This document shows positions 1 to 9,077 of a stretch of 64,000 nt of DNA, one piece after another. Where the stretch lies: positions 1 to 64,000 of the forward strand of contig NZ_DASUCC010000024.1 of the NCBI RefSeq assembly GCF_035762905.1, written 5' to 3'. Within the stretch, counting starts at the first letter, position 1; each line of letters begins with the position of its first letter. Position numbers and translations under genes: made by a program. Source of the DNA: DASYTH01 sp035762905 (GTDB lineage: Bacteria; Actinomycetota; Actinomycetes; Mycobacteriales; Pseudonocardiaceae). The notes under the pieces were generated by a model. It had not been told where the DNA came from. It saw only the letters and a program-made list of their open reading frames with translations, and did not search any database.

Positions 1-968
1 GTCGGCTCGGGGCACTCCACGCCGGGGACCTCGTTGAGCATCCGGACGATGGTGAGCCGGCGACGGTCGAAGGCCTCGCGCATCTCCGCGACCGCGCTCA
101 GGTCGCCGCTGAGCGCCGCGATGGCCGCCCGCTGCGCCACGTTGTTGACGTTCGAGGTGAGGTGGGACTGCAGGTTTGTGGCGGCCTTGACGACGTCCTT
201 GGGGCCGATCAGCCAGCCCACCCGCCAGCCGGTCATCGCGTAGGTCTTGGCCACCCCGTTGACCACCACGCAGGTGTCGGCCAACTCGGGCACGGCCACC
301 GGCATGGACACCGCCCGCACGCCGTCGTAGACCAGGTGCTCGTAGATCTCGTCGGTGATCACCCAGACGCCGTGCTCGAGCGCCCACCGGCCGATCGCCT
401 CGACCGCCTCCGGCGGGTACACCGCCCCGGTCGGGTTCGACGGCGAGCAGAACAGCAGCGCCTTGGTCCGCTCGGTGCGGGCCGCCTCCAGTTGCTCGAC
501 GGTGGCCAGGTAGCCGGCCGACTCGTCGGTCACCACCGGCACGGGCACCCCGCCGGCCAGCGTGATCGCCTCCGGGTAGGTGGTCCAGTACGGCGCCGGT
601 AGCAGCACCTCGTCGCCCGGGTCGATCAGCGTGGCGAACGCCTGGTACACGGCCTGCTTGCCACCGTTGGTGACCAGCACCTGACCGGCGGTCACCTGAT
701 ACCCGCTGTCCCGCGCGGTTTTCGCGGCGATCGCCTCGCGCAGCTCCGGTAACCCGGCCGCCGGGGTGTACCGGTGGTTGCGCGGGTCCCTGGTCGCCGC
801 CGCGGCGGCCTCGACGATCGGCGCGGGGGTCGGGAAATCGGGCTCGCCCGCGCCGAACCCGATCACCGGCCGGCCGGCCGCCTTGAGCGCCTTGGCCTTC
901 GCGTCCACCGCGAGTGTCGCCGACTCGCTGATGCCGCCGATGCGCGCTGACACACGCCGTGCTGCCAT
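1..968 (-). CDS. aspC: Pyridoxal-phosphate aminotransferase, aspartate type (C-terminus cut by window edge)
   Basis: Class I/II fold aminotransferase that likely transfers the amino group between aspartate and 2-oxoglutarate in the cytosol. About 322 codons are present; the family is about 400 residues, so the C-terminal end lies outside the window. Seen in the translation: an N-terminal [10 protein letters not shown] motif, the NPTGAVY substrate/cofactor motif, the DEIYEHL segment with the PLP-binding Asp, and [14 protein letters not shown] with the Schiff-base Lys at about residue 241. Start ATG at 968 reads [18 protein letters not shown], a usual start for this group. It is divergent from tRNA-Trp/secE, the common actinobacterial order. 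Exact substrate is inferred from family resemblance only. Confidence 0.88.
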   Translation of the reverse strand, partial: MAARRVSARIGGISESATLAVDAKAKALKAAGRPVIGFGAGEPDFPTPAPIVEAAAAATRDPRNHRYTPAAGLPELREAIAAKTARDSGYQVTAGQVLVTNGGKQAVYQAFATLIDPGDEVLLPAPYWTTYPEAITLAGGVPVPVVTDESAGYLATVEQLEAARTERTKALLFCSPSNPTGAVYPPEAVEAIGRWALEHGVWVITDEIYEHLVYDGVRAVSMPVAVPELADTCVVVNGVAKTYAMTGWRVGWLIGPKDVVKAATNLQSHLTSNVNNVAQRAAIAALSGDLSAVAEMREAFDRRRLTIVRMLNEVPGVECPEP

Positions 969-993
969 GTGCTCATCGTGTCAGACGACTCGG

Positions 994-1024
994 TTGGGGA
1001 GTTCCACAGGTGTTGCCGTAGACT
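994..1024 (+). promoter_or_regulatory. Putative sigma-A-type promoter for tRNA-Trp/secE/nusG
   Basis: TTGGGG (994-999) and TAGACT (1019-1024) are separated by 19 bases and lie about 100 bases upstream of tRNA-Trp. The same TAGACT -10 hexamer recurs upstream of rpoB. Spacing is slightly long and the -35 is weak, so this is a tentative call. Confidence 0.4.
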
Positions 1025-1122
1025 GCGGAACTTGGAACGTCACGGTCAGCCCCATGGTCACAGTGGGGAGGGTCGATGACGTCCACCAAACGCGGCTCTC
1101 GAAGATCCTCCGGCGGCCGCGT

Positions 1123-1195
<73 letters not shown>

Positions 1196-1229
1196 CACCA
1201 GAACCATGATCGTGAGCGGAGGAACTGGC

Positions 1230-1709
1230 GTGGCCGAGGACCGGAACACGGAACGGGAGGACGGGCAGAAGCGCCCGTCGCGTCCGGTCACCGCCGCTGC
1301 CCGGCGGGAACGCCGTGCCGCCCCGCGGCCGGCGGCGCGCAAGGACGCGGCCGGTGCGGAGACCGAGACCACCGAGACGAAGGTGAGCCCGAAGGGCAAG
1401 TCCAGCGCGGACGCCAAAGAGCGGCCGCGGCGCAGGGGCAAGGCCGAACCGGAGCCCAAGTCGGCCGATGCCAAGGGCCGGCCGACCCGGTCCCGGGACG
1501 ACAGCAAGGCGACCAAGGTCGGCTTCTTCGGCCGGATCGTGCGCTTCCTCCGCGAGGTGGTCGCCGAGCTGCGCAAGGTCATCTGGCCGACCCGCAAACA
1601 GATGATCACCTACACGGCCGTCGTGCTGGTGTTCCTCGCAGTCATGACCGCATTGATCTTCGGGCTGGACATCGTCCTGCAAAAGGGCGTGTTGTGGCTG
1701 TTCGGCTGA
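1230..1709 (+). CDS. secE: Preprotein translocase subunit SecE
   Basis: Small membrane subunit of the SecYEG channel. About 159 residues: a long charged, Lys/Arg/Ala/Pro-rich cytoplasmic N-terminal extension of about 95 residues typical of actinobacterial SecE, then the conserved amphipathic helix ([19 protein letters not shown]) and one C-terminal transmembrane helix ending in VLWLFG. GTG at 1230 is chosen over the in-frame ATG at 1206 because GGAGG (1218-1222 region) is well spaced for it. nusG follows after 31 bases, so the two are probably co-transcribed. Confidence 0.93.
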   Translation: MAEDRNTEREDGQKRPSRPVTAAARRERRAAPRPAARKDAAGAETETTETKVSPKGKSSADAKERPRRRGKAEPEPKSADAKGRPTRSRDDSKATKVGFFGRIVRFLREVVAELRKVIWPTRKQMITYTAVVLVFLAVMTALIFGLDIVLQKGVLWLFG

Positions 1710-1740
1710 GGCCGTACGCAGAAAGGAAGCGAGAGCCATC

Positions 1741-2499
1741 GTGAGCTCCGACAACGGCACCGTTGGCAGCGAGGAGCTGACCAGCCTGCCCGGCGACGTC
1801 GACCTGACCGACGGCGCCGAACCGGCCGCGCCGGCGGACGCCGAGGAGCCTGCCGAGTCCCAGGACACCGCGGAGGCCGCCGAGGAAGAGTTCGACCCGG
1901 CGGCGGAGATGCGCGAGGTGCTGCGCAACGCCCCGGGCGAGTGGTACGTGGTGCACTCCTACGCCGGCTACGAGAACAAGGTCAAGGCCAACCTCGAGAC
2001 CCGGATCCACTCCCTGGACATGGAGGAGTACATCTTCCAGGTCGAGGTGCCGACCGAGGAGGTCACCGAGATCAAGAACGGGCAGCGCAAGCAGGTCCAG
2101 CGCAAGGTGCTGCCCGGCTACATCCTCGTCCGGATGGAACTGAACGACCCGTCCTGGTCGGCCGTGCGGAACACGCCGGGCGTGACCGGGTTCGTCGGGG
2201 CGACCTCGCGGCCGTCCCCGCTGTCCCTTGAGGAAGTGCTGAAGTTCCTGGTCCCGCAGGCGCAGCAGGCCAAGCCGGCTGGCGCGGGCAAGACCGCGGC
2301 CGCCACGCCGAAGGGCCCGGTCGTGGAGGTGGACTTCGAGATCGGCGAGTCGGTCACCGTCATGGACGGCCCGTTCGCCACGCTGCCCGCCACGATCAGC
2401 GAGGTCAACGCGGACGGGCAGAAACTGAAGGTGCTGGTGTCGATCTTCGGCCGGGAGACGCCGGTCGAGCTGTCGTTCAGCCAGGTCTCCAAGATCTGA
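1741..2499 (+). CDS. nusG: Transcription termination/antitermination factor NusG
   Basis: Binds RNA polymerase and couples it to Rho or the ribosome. 252 residues with GTG start. An acidic N-terminal extension of about 60 residues, common in actinobacteria, precedes the NGN domain ([45 protein letters not shown]). An Ala/Lys linker follows, then a C-terminal KOW domain ([21 protein letters not shown]) to the end. The secE-nusG-rplK-rplA order confirms the call. Confidence 0.97.
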   Translation: MSSDNGTVGSEELTSLPGDVDLTDGAEPAAPADAEEPAESQDTAEAAEEEFDPAAEMREVLRNAPGEWYVVHSYAGYENKVKANLETRIHSLDMEEYIFQVEVPTEEVTEIKNGQRKQVQRKVLPGYILVRMELNDPSWSAVRNTPGVTGFVGATSRPSPLSLEEVLKFLVPQAQQAKPAGAGKTAAATPKGPVVEVDFEIGESVTVMDGPFATLPATISEVNADGQKLKVLVSIFGRETPVELSFSQVSKI

Positions 2500-2575
2500 C
2501 CGGTTCCCGATCGGGGATCGGCAGGCATCCGGCCGCCGCCATTCGGCCGGGTGAACATCAACCAAGGACAACGGA

Positions 2576-3007
2576 ATGCCACCCAAGAAGAAGAAGCTTG
2601 CGGCGATCATCAAGCTGCAGATCACGGCCGGCCAGGCCAACCCGGCGCCGCCGGTCGGTCCGGCGCTCGGCCAGCACGGCGTGAACATCATGGAGTTCTG
2701 CCGGGCTTACAACGCCGCCACCGAGGCGCAGCGCGGCACCGTGGTGCCGGTCGAGATCTCGGTGTACGAGGACCGGTCGTTCGACTTCAAGCTCAAGACC
2801 CCGCCCGCGGCGAAGTTGCTGCTCAAGGCCGCCGGTGTGGAGAAGGGCAGCGGCGAGCCGCACCGGAACAAGGTCGGCAAGGTCACCTGGGACCAGGTGC
2901 GGGAGATCGCCGAGCAGAAGAAGACCGATCTCAACGCCAACGACGTCGACCAGGCCGCCAAGATCATCGCTGGCACCGCCCGGTCGATGGGCATCACGGT
3001 CGAGTGA
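2576..3007 (+). CDS. rplK: 50S ribosomal protein L11
   Basis: Part of the GTPase-associated centre, binding 23S rRNA near the L10/L12 stalk. 143 residues, the usual length. The conserved N-terminal proline segment ([21 protein letters not shown]) that contacts thiostrepton-type antibiotics is intact, as is the C-terminal rRNA-binding part ending in [22 protein letters not shown] gives a plausible ribosome binding site before ATG 2576. Confidence 0.98.
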   Translation: MPPKKKKLAAIIKLQITAGQANPAPPVGPALGQHGVNIMEFCRAYNAATEAQRGTVVPVEISVYEDRSFDFKLKTPPAAKLLLKAAGVEKGSGEPHRNKVGKVTWDQVREIAEQKKTDLNANDVDQAAKIIAGTARSMGITVE

Positions 3008-3117
3008 GCGCCAACCGCAGAGCACGGCCTGTGGACGCAGTCGAGTAATTCCCCGAGAACGTGTGGGAGGACCGGCGCTGGTCCTGACCACAACTGATCC
3101 ATAAGTGAGGAACAGCA

Positions 3118-3837
3118 ATGGCAAAGCGCAGCAAGGCTTATCGCGCGGCCAGCGAGTTGGTGGACCGGGAGCGGCTGTACTCGCCGCTGGAGGCCGCCAG
3201 GCTCGCCAAGGAGACCAACAAGGTGAAGCTGGACGCGACCGTTGAGGTCGCCATCCGGCTGGGCGTCGACCCGCGCAAGGCCGACCAGATGGTGCGGGGC
3301 ACGGTGAACCTGCCGCACGGCACCGGCAAGACCGCTCGCGTCGTGGTGTTCGCCACCGGTGACAAGGCGACCGAGGCCGAGGCGGCGGGCGCCGACGTGG
3401 TGGGCGTCGAGGAACTGATCGAGCGGGTGCAGGGCGGCTGGACCGACTTCGACGCCGCGATCGCCACCCCGGACCAGATGGCCAAGGTGGGCCGGATCGC
3501 CCGCATCCTGGGCCCGCGCGGCCTGATGCCGAACCCGAAGACCGGCACGGTCACCATGGACGTCGCCAAGGCGGTCCAGGACATCAAGGGCGGCAAGATC
3601 AACTTCAAGGTGGACAAGCAGGCCAACCTGCACCTGGTGATCGGCAAGGCGTCGTTCGACCCGGAGAAGCTGGTGGAGAACTACGCCGCCGCGCTGGACG
3701 AGGTGCTCAGGGCCAAGCCGTCCGCGGCGAAGGGCCGGTACCTGAAGAAGGTCACGTTCAGCACCACGATGGGCCCGGGTATCCCGGTCGACCCGCAGCG
3801 CACCCGCAACATGCTGGCCGACGAGCCGGCGGTCTGA
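3118..3837 (+). CDS. rplA: 50S ribosomal protein L1
   Basis: Forms the L1 stalk that guides deacylated tRNA from the E site. 239 residues, standard. Conserved segments include [16 protein letters not shown], the [18 protein letters not shown] loop and a C-terminal [11 protein letters not shown]. It lies 110 bases after rplK and is followed by a terminator-like inverted repeat rather than by rplJ, which is displaced about 2.9 kb downstream by an accessory insertion. Confidence 0.98.
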   Translation: MAKRSKAYRAASELVDRERLYSPLEAARLAKETNKVKLDATVEVAIRLGVDPRKADQMVRGTVNLPHGTGKTARVVVFATGDKATEAEAAGADVVGVEELIERVQGGWTDFDAAIATPDQMAKVGRIARILGPRGLMPNPKTGTVTMDVAKAVQDIKGGKINFKVDKQANLHLVIGKASFDPEKLVENYAAALDEVLRAKPSAAKGRYLKKVTFSTTMGPGIPVDPQRTRNMLADEPAV

Positions 3838-3859
3838 GCGGGGCAACCCAGCACGAGGC

Positions 3860-3913
3860 GGCCGGAGCGCGTGGGACACCCCCAGTAGGTGCATGATCCC
3901 CCGCGCTCCGGCC
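3860..3913. terminator. Inverted repeat between convergent rplA and monooxygenase gene
   Basis: A perfect 12-base arm (3860-3871, GGCCGGAGCGCG) pairs with 3902-3913 (CGCGCTCCGGCC) around a 30-base loop. It lies between the stop of rplA and the stop of the convergent monooxygenase gene, so it could end transcripts from both sides. No T-run follows. Confidence 0.6.
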
Positions 3914-3917
3914 TAGC

Positions 3918-5096
3918 TCACCCGATCATGGAATCCGTCCACTCGATGTGGTGGTTCCACAGCCAGGTGAGATCCTCCCGCCCGCCGATCCCCAGCTTGA
4001 AGATCAGCGGCAGCATCAGCCGGACCGGTCCCGGCACCTTGCCGTTGCCGTTGCGCCTGCCCTGGGCGACGGCCCGCTCGACGCGGGCGCGGCGCAGCCG
4101 CTCGTAGCCGGCGAACGCGGCGTCGATGCCGGGCAGTTCGCGCAGGCAGTGGGCCAGCGTCAGCGCGTCCTCCATGGCCATCGCCGCACCCTGCCCGGCG
4201 GAGGGGGACATGGCGTGCGCGGCGTCACCGATGATGATCATCCGGTCCCGGTGCCAGGTCGGCACGGTGGGGAAGTCGTAGGTGTTCCACGGCGGCGCGA
4301 TGTCCGCGGTGGCCTCGACCAGCCGGGCCGCGACGGCGTCCCCGGCGACCAGCGTCGTCAGCCGGGCCCGCCACTGCTCCGGGGTGATCGCGGCCAGGTC
4401 CGCCCGGCTCAGCTCGATCGGCTGGGGCGGGTTGGCGAACCACCAGACGCTGCCGTCCGGGTGCGGGACGTAGCCGAAGAAGCAGCGCCGTCCGAAGATC
4501 ATCTGATACTCGCCGGGCGCACCGTCGACCGGCACGCCCCGGGCGATCCCGCCGGTGTTGAGCAGCGGAACGTAGTGCGCATCGGGCGCGGTCGGGTCGA
4601 TCAGCCTGCGGGTCACCGACCGGATCCCGTCGGCGCCGATCAGCAGGTCGCCGCGCGCCTCGGTGCCGTCGGCGAAGCGCGCGCGCACCCCGTCCGCGGT
4701 GCGCTCGGCGTGCACCAGCCGCTTGCCGTGTTCGACCCGGATGCCGCGGCGCACCGCCTCGGCTCGCAGCGTGCCGTAGAGCGCCTCCCGCATGACCGTC
4801 TGGGTCCGGGTGCCGTCCGGCAGTTCGCCGAGGTCGAACCCGGCCAGCCGGTTGCCGCGGGCGGTCCGCAGCACCATGCGCGGGGTGTCGAACCCGCGCT
4901 CCCGTACCGCGGTGTGCAGGTCGAGCGCGCGCAGCACGTCCAGCCCGTTGACCGCCAGCGACAGGAACGAGCCGACGCCGGCCGCGTCGCTCGGGTACGC
5001 CTCGTAGACGGTGGCGTCGATGCCCGCGTCCCGCAGCGCCATGGCGGTCACCGGGCCGGCCACCCCACCGCCGACGATCATTGCCTCGTAAGTCAT
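3918..5096 (-). CDS. FAD-dependent aromatic/polyketide-type monooxygenase
   Basis: 392 residues of the PHBH-fold flavoprotein monooxygenase family, which uses NAD(P)H and O2 to hydroxylate small substrates, often aromatics or antibiotics. Seen: N-terminal dinucleotide motif GGGVAG at about residues 9-14, the DG motif (LLIGADGIRS) in the middle, and the GD motif (IIIGDAAHAMSPSAGQGAAMAMEDA) that contacts FAD. ATG 5096 starts MTYEAMIVGG directly at the Rossmann strand, so little N-terminal room is needed. Divergent from a PadR-type regulator, with operator-like repeats between. Substrate is unknown; detoxification of a drug or phenolic is an inference. It interrupts the otherwise conserved rplA-rplJ junction. 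Confidence 0.86.
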   Translation of the reverse strand: MTYEAMIVGGGVAGPVTAMALRDAGIDATVYEAYPSDAAGVGSFLSLAVNGLDVLRALDLHTAVRERGFDTPRMVLRTARGNRLAGFDLGELPDGTRTQTVMREALYGTLRAEAVRRGIRVEHGKRLVHAERTADGVRARFADGTEARGDLLIGADGIRSVTRRLIDPTAPDAHYVPLLNTGGIARGVPVDGAPGEYQMIFGRRCFFGYVPHPDGSVWWFANPPQPIELSRADLAAITPEQWRARLTTLVAGDAVAARLVEATADIAPPWNTYDFPTVPTWHRDRMIIIGDAAHAMSPSAGQGAAMAMEDALTLAHCLRELPGIDAAFAGYERLRRARVERAVAQGRRNGNGKVPGPVRLMLPLIFKLGIGGREDLTWLWNHHIEWTDSMIG

Positions 5097-5123
5097 ACGA
5101 TGACTATACATATCATGACTATA
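5091..5123. promoter_or_regulatory. Operator-like repeats between monooxygenase and padR genes
   Basis: AGTCAT-ACG-ATGACT (5091-5105) is a perfect interrupted palindrome that overlaps the monooxygenase start codon. ATGACTATA occurs twice as a direct repeat (5100-5108 and 5115-5123), 15 bases apart. The segment is AT-rich against a very GC-rich background. Position between divergent genes makes it the likely binding site of the PadR-type regulator. Confidence 0.6.
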
Positions 5124-5162
5124 AGCCACAAGCGGTTTCCGCGAGGCGGTTAGGGTGTGCGC

Positions 5163-5762
5163 ATGACGAGTAGTGCCGGCGGGCGCTCGCCGCTCGCGGC
5201 GATCCTGCTCGCGTTGCTGTTCGAGGCGCCGATGCACCCGTACCGGATGCAGCACCTGATCAAGGAGCGGCAGAAGGATCAGGTCGCCAACGTGGCCCAG
5301 CGCAACAGCGTCTACCAGACGATCTCCCGCCTCCAGCGGGACGGCCTGATCGCCGTGCGGGAGACCACCCGAGCCGAGAACCGGCCGGAGCGCACGGTCT
5401 ACGAGATCACCGACGCCGGCCGGGAGGCCTTCCTCGAGTGGATGCGCACGACGCTGTCCACGCCGGCCCGGGAGTTCCCGATGTTCCCCGCCGCACTGTC
5501 CAACATGGTCCTGCTCGAGCCGCGCGAGGTGGCCCGGCTGCTCGAGCAGCGGGCGGACGCCATCGAGGTCGGCCTCACCGACCACGACGCCCTGGCCGCC
5601 TCGGGTGCACTACCCCGGATGTTCCTGATCGACGACGAGTACCGGTTCACGCTGATCCGGACCGAAGTGGCCTGGCTGCGCGGGGTGGTCCGGGACCTGC
5701 GGTCCGGAGCGCTCACCTGGAGCCCTGAGTTGTTACGCACGTTCATGGACCACGACCTCTGA
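5163..5762 (+). CDS. PadR-family transcriptional regulator
   Basis: 199 residues. The N-terminal winged-helix domain (LAAILLALLFEAPMHPYRMQHLIKER; SVYQTISRLQRDGLIAVRETTRAENRPERTVYEIT) matches the PadR family. The C-terminal half is helical (RLLEQRADAIEVGL; YRFTLIRTEVAWLRGVVRDL), as in PadR proteins that dimerise through this part. ATG 5163 is preferred over GTG 5157 because AGGG at 5152-5155 is correctly spaced. It is expected to repress the divergent FAD monooxygenase until a small ligand binds. Ligand not predictable. Confidence 0.88.
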   Translation: MTSSAGGRSPLAAILLALLFEAPMHPYRMQHLIKERQKDQVANVAQRNSVYQTISRLQRDGLIAVRETTRAENRPERTVYEITDAGREAFLEWMRTTLSTPAREFPMFPAALSNMVLLEPREVARLLEQRADAIEVGLTDHDALAASGALPRMFLIDDEYRFTLIRTEVAWLRGVVRDLRSGALTWSPELLRTFMDHDL

Positions 5763-5770
5763 CGGCGCGA

Positions 5771-6523
5771 TCAGCAGGTCTCCAGCCGGTGTCCGATGAT
5801 CACCCACGTGCCGTTGAGCTTCCCGTTCTGGTCGCGGACCTGCTCGAGGGTGAACTCACCCAGCCGGGGCCGCACCTGGATCGTGCAGGAAGTCACCACG
5901 GCCTCGGTTTCCGTCTGCGACAACACCGGGTCCCGGGCGCCGATGAACGGGTCTCCGTAGGCGTTGCGCCAGTTGGTGTTCGGTGGCTTGTCGATCTCCC
6001 CGTTTAGCTTGGCCACGGCCAGCTCGCAGGTGGCGGCTCCGAAGTGCTTCGCGAAGTCCTGCTCCTTGCCGCTGCCGAACTGACCGCAGACGAAGGCAGC
6101 CTCCCTGCGGGCCTCGTCCGCGTTGTTGGCCTTGTCGAACTGGGCGATGTGCGCATAGACCAGCCGGACGGCCTCTTTCGGCGTCCTGGCGCTGATCTTG
6201 TTGGTCTGGTTGGTGCCGCCGCCGGTCTCCGAGGCGGGCAGGTCATCGTTCTTGTTGCCGAAGTAGTAGTCGAAAGCGAAGAGCAGGCCGAGCGCGACGA
6301 CCAGCAGCAGGGCCAGCTTGCGGACCGCCTTGCTGGTGAGCACCCGTTTCCACAACGGTTTCGACGGCGGCGGGCCAGCACCGGGCGGGACCCCGCCGTG
6401 CTGGCGGATCAGCTCCTGAAACTGTTGGAACTGCTGGAACTGACGAACCTGCTCGGGATCGACCGGCGCGGGCTCATTCGGTCGCAGTGCGGGTGGCCTT
6501 CCGCGCTGCTCGTAATCGGGCAC
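5771..6523 (-). CDS. Single-pass membrane protein of unknown function
   Basis: 250 residues with a GTG start. The N-terminal 60 residues are Pro/Gln-rich and include a short FQQ repeat (FQQFQQFQ) at residues 29-36, presumably cytoplasmic. A basic patch precedes one transmembrane helix (about 69-88, LALLLVVALGLLFAFDYYF). The remaining 160 residues should be extracytoplasmic and contain three Cys, one at the extreme C-terminus (RLETC). The fold of the outer domain is not recognised. It converges on padR with only 8 bases between stops and is divergent from rplJ. Confidence 0.75.
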   Translation of the reverse strand: MPDYEQRGRPPALRPNEPAPVDPEQVRQFQQFQQFQELIRQHGGVPPGAGPPPSKPLWKRVLTSKAVRKLALLLVVALGLLFAFDYYFGNKNDDLPASETGGGTNQTNKISARTPKEAVRLVYAHIAQFDKANNADEARREAAFVCGQFGSGKEQDFAKHFGAATCELAVAKLNGEIDKPPNTNWRNAYGDPFIGARDPVLSQTETEAVVTSCTIQVRPRLGEFTLEQVRDQNGKLNGTWVIIGHRLETC

Positions 6524-6545
6524 GACTTACATCATGCAGGGTGAT

Positions 6546-6575
6546 TTGAAGACCCGACACCCGGTCACGTAACCT
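6546..6575 (+). promoter_or_regulatory. Putative promoter of rplJ-rplL
   Basis: TTGAAG (6546-6551) and TAACCT (6570-6575) are separated by 18 bases, a good sigma-A-like arrangement. It leaves a leader of about 200 bases before rplJ, enough for the autoregulatory L10-binding RNA. Confidence 0.5.
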
Positions 6576-6698
6576 GTTCGAGGTTCTACCGAAGACCGCT
6601 GGTCCCGCTTCGCCCTCGGGTGCGGCGGCGAAGGTCCCGCGAACGAGCGGGCGGCCCGCGCAGGAGGACGCGGATCGATCGGGCACCTGTGTGCCCGC

Positions 6699-6727
6699 AA
6701 CGCCCCGTGCTGCTGCGCCGGGGCGTT
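6699..6727 (+). promoter_or_regulatory. L10-leader-type hairpin upstream of rplJ
   Basis: AACGCCCCG (6699-6707) and CGGGGCGTT (6719-6727) form a perfect 9-bp stem with an 11-base loop. It lies about 60 bases before rplJ. Bacterial rplJL operons are commonly regulated by binding of L10-(L12) to a structured leader that mimics its rRNA site. This hairpin is the best candidate for part of that element; the full fold was not computed. Confidence 0.5.
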
Positions 6728-6785
6728 CGTCGTCTCCGGGCCTGGTGTGCCGCGGTCACCAGTCACCAGAGAGGAGGCGACGCTC

Positions 6786-7337
6786 ATGGCGAAGCCGGAC
6801 AAGGTGACGGCTGTCGCCGAGATCGCGGACCGGTTCCGCACCAGCTCGGCGGCCGTCATCACCGAGTACAGCGGCCTCACCGTGTCTCAGATCACCAACC
6901 TCCGTCGCTCTCTCGGCACCGGCGCGACCTACCGCGTTGCGAAGAACACCCTGGTCAAGCGGGCAGCCGCGGACGCAGGGGTGGAGGGTCTCGAGAGCCT
7001 GTTCGTCGGTCCCACCGCGATCGCCTTCGTCACGGGCGAGCCGGTGGACGCCGCGAAGGCACTGCGGGACTTCGCCAAGGACAACAAGGGCCTGGTCATC
7101 AAGGGCGGCTACATGGACGGCCGCCCGCTCTCCATCGAAGAGGTCACCCAGATCGCCGACCTCGACTCGCGGGAGACGACGCTCGCCAAGCTGGCGGGCG
7201 CCATGAACGCCGTCCTCGCGAACATGGCCGGCCTGCTGGCCGCGCCCGCGTCGGAGACGGCTCGCCTGGTCGCCGCGCTGGAGGAGAAGAGGTCGGGCGG
7301 GGACACCCCCGCGGCCGACGCTCCGGCCGAGAGCTGA
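6786..7337 (+). CDS. rplJ: 50S ribosomal protein L10
   Basis: Base of the ribosomal stalk; anchors L7/L12 dimers to 23S rRNA and L11. 183 residues from ATG 6786, which follows GAGAGGAGG. An upstream in-frame GTG (6747) would lie in the leader and is rejected. Typical features: [17 protein letters not shown] start, [13 protein letters not shown] rRNA-binding part, and a C-terminal helix ([11 protein letters not shown]) that binds L12. Confidence 0.97.
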   Translation: MAKPDKVTAVAEIADRFRTSSAAVITEYSGLTVSQITNLRRSLGTGATYRVAKNTLVKRAAADAGVEGLESLFVGPTAIAFVTGEPVDAAKALRDFAKDNKGLVIKGGYMDGRPLSIEEVTQIADLDSRETTLAKLAGAMNAVLANMAGLLAAPASETARLVAALEEKRSGGDTPAADAPAES

Positions 7338-7374
7338 ACGAACACACCAGCACAGACAGAGAGGATCCGCCAGC

Positions 7375-7764
7375 ATGGCGAAGCTCAGCACCGCGGAGCT
7401 GCTCGACGCGTTCAAGGAGATGACGCTGCTCGAGCTGACCGAGTTCAAGAAGCAGTTCGAGGAGACCTTCGACGTCACCGCCGCCGCCCCGATGATGATG
7501 GCGGCCGGCCCGGCCGGCCCCGGCGCCGCTGCCGAGGCCCCCGAGGAGAAGGACGAGTTCGACGTGGTCCTCGAGGCCGCGGGCGACAAGAAGATCCAGG
7601 TCATCAAGGTGGTCCGGGAGGTCGTCTCCGGCCTTGGCCTGAAGGAGGCCAAGGAACTCGTCGAGGCGGCGCCCAAGGCGGTCCTTGAGAAGGTCAACAA
7701 GGAGGCGGCCGACGCCGCCAAGGAGAAGCTGGAAGCCGCGGGGGCGACCATCTCGCTCAAGTGA
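7375..7764 (+). CDS. rplL: 50S ribosomal protein L7/L12
   Basis: Multicopy stalk protein that recruits translation GTPases. 129 residues. N-terminal dimerisation domain ([28 protein letters not shown]), an Ala/Gly/Pro hinge, and a C-terminal factor-binding domain ([29 protein letters not shown]). It lies 37 bases after rplJ and ends the ribosomal operon, being followed directly by a strong terminator. Confidence 0.98.
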   Translation: MAKLSTAELLDAFKEMTLLELTEFKKQFEETFDVTAAAPMMMAAGPAGPGAAAEAPEEKDEFDVVLEAAGDKKIQVIKVVREVVSGLGLKEAKELVEAAPKAVLEKVNKEAADAAKEKLEAAGATISLK

Positions 7765-7784
7765 GCGGCTGAACACAGCTGGCC

Positions 7785-7823
7785 ACGGGGCCGGTGCCGA
7801 ACTGTCGGCACCGGCCCCGTTTT
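7785..7823 (+). terminator. Intrinsic terminator after rplL
   Basis: A perfect 16-bp stem (7785-7800 with 7805-7820) with a 4-base ACTG loop is followed by TTTT (7820-7823). It begins 20 bases after the rplL stop and separates the ribosomal genes from the Mce operon. Confidence 0.92.
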
Positions 7824-7860
7824 GCTTGTCCGGACCGGGTTTGCCAGGCCGACGACGGGG

Positions 7861-7890
7861 GTATCAGGCAGGCCAACTGGCGAGTAACCT
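7861..7890 (+). promoter_or_regulatory. Possible promoter of the Mce operon
   Basis: TAACCT (7885-7890) repeats the -10 hexamer proposed for rplJ, with GTATCA 18 bases upstream as a weak -35. It lies between the rplL terminator and the first Mce gene, where a promoter is required. Weak evidence. Confidence 0.3.
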
Positions 7891-7943
7891 CTGCGCTTCG
7901 CACTCGTTGCACCTGGGTGAGGCCGCATGGACCGGGAGGTTGG

Positions 7944-9077
7944 ATGGGCGCCGAGGTGGTGGTCGAGGGCCTGACGAAGTCCTTCGGCAAGCAGGCCATC
8001 TGGCGCGACGTAACGCTCACGCTGCCGCCCGGCGAGGTCAGTGTCATGCTCGGCCCGTCCGGCACCGGCAAGTCGGTCTTCCTCAAGTCGATCATCGGGC
8101 TGCTCAAGCCGGACCGCGGCCGGTGCGTGGTCAACGGGGTGGACATCGTCACCTGCTCCGAGCACCAGCTCTACCAGGTGCGCAAGCTGTTCGGCGTGCT
8201 GTTCCAGGACGGCGCGCTGTTCGGCTCGATGAACCTCTACGACAACGTCGCGTTCCCGCTGCGCGAGCACACCAAGAAGAGCGAGACCGAGATCCGCCGG
8301 ATCGTCTTCGAGAAGCTGGAGCTGACCGGCCTGCAGGGTGCCGAGAAGAAGTTACCCGGCGAGATCTCCGGTGGGATGCGCAAGCGCGCCGGACTGGCCC
8401 GGGCGCTGGTCCTGGACCCCGAGATCATCCTGTGCGACGAGCCGGACTCCGGGCTGGACCCGGTGCGCACCGCCTACCTGTCCCAGCTGCTGATCGACCT
8501 GAACGCGCAGATCGACGCCACCATCCTGATCGTCACGCACAACATCAACGTGGCCCGGACCGTGCCGGACAACCTCGGCATGCTGTTCCGCCGCGAGCTG
8601 ATCATGTTCGGCCCCCGGGAGGTGCTGCTCACCTCGAACGAACCGGTGGTCGAGCAGTTCCTCAACGGCCGGCGGATCGGCCCGATCGGCATGTCCGAGG
8701 AGAAGGACGAGGCCACCGCGGCCGCCGAGGCGGCGCACGCCGCGGCCGGGCACGCCGACGGCTCGCCGGACGAGGATGTGCGCGGCATCGTGCCGCAGCT
8801 GCAACCGACCCCCGGCCTGCCGGAGCGGACCGCCGTGCGCCGCCGCAAGGACCGGGTGATGCGCATCCTGCACTCGCTGCCGCGGGCCGCCCAGGAGGGG
8901 ATCATCGAGTCGCTCACGCCGGAGGAGCGGCGCCGGTACAACGTGCATCCGCACCTGCTGGCCCGGTCCGGCGGCCGGCACACGGCCCCGCCCGACCCGG
9001 GCACCCCGCCGCCGGACCAGCCGTCCCGGCCGACGCCGTACCCGCGGCCGCGGACCGGATCCGGTGAGGCCGGATGA
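7944..9077 (+). CDS. mceG: Mce lipid-transporter ATPase (MceG/Mkl type)
   Basis: 377-residue ABC ATPase that powers Mce lipid uptake. Walker A GPSGTGKS (37-44), Q-loop region LFQDGALFGSMN, signature ISGGMRKRAGLARAL, Walker B with catalytic Glu (ILCDEPDSGLD) and switch His (IVTHNINV). After the ATPase core there is a C-terminal extension of about 110 residues rich in Pro/Arg, as in actinobacterial MceG proteins. ATG 7944 has GGGAGG at 7934-7939. Overlaps the first YrbE permease by 4 bases (ATGA). In mycobacteria the orphan mkl/mceG lies at this same rplL-rpoB position. Confidence 0.93.
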   Translation: MGAEVVVEGLTKSFGKQAIWRDVTLTLPPGEVSVMLGPSGTGKSVFLKSIIGLLKPDRGRCVVNGVDIVTCSEHQLYQVRKLFGVLFQDGALFGSMNLYDNVAFPLREHTKKSETEIRRIVFEKLELTGLQGAEKKLPGEISGGMRKRAGLARALVLDPEIILCDEPDSGLDPVRTAYLSQLLIDLNAQIDATILIVTHNINVARTVPDNLGMLFRRELIMFGPREVLLTSNEPVVEQFLNGRRIGPIGMSEEKDEATAAAEAAHAAAGHADGSPDEDVRGIVPQLQPTPGLPERTAVRRRKDRVMRILHSLPRAAQEGIIESLTPEERRRYNVHPHLLARSGGRHTAPPDPGTPPPDQPSRPTPYPRPRTGSGEAG

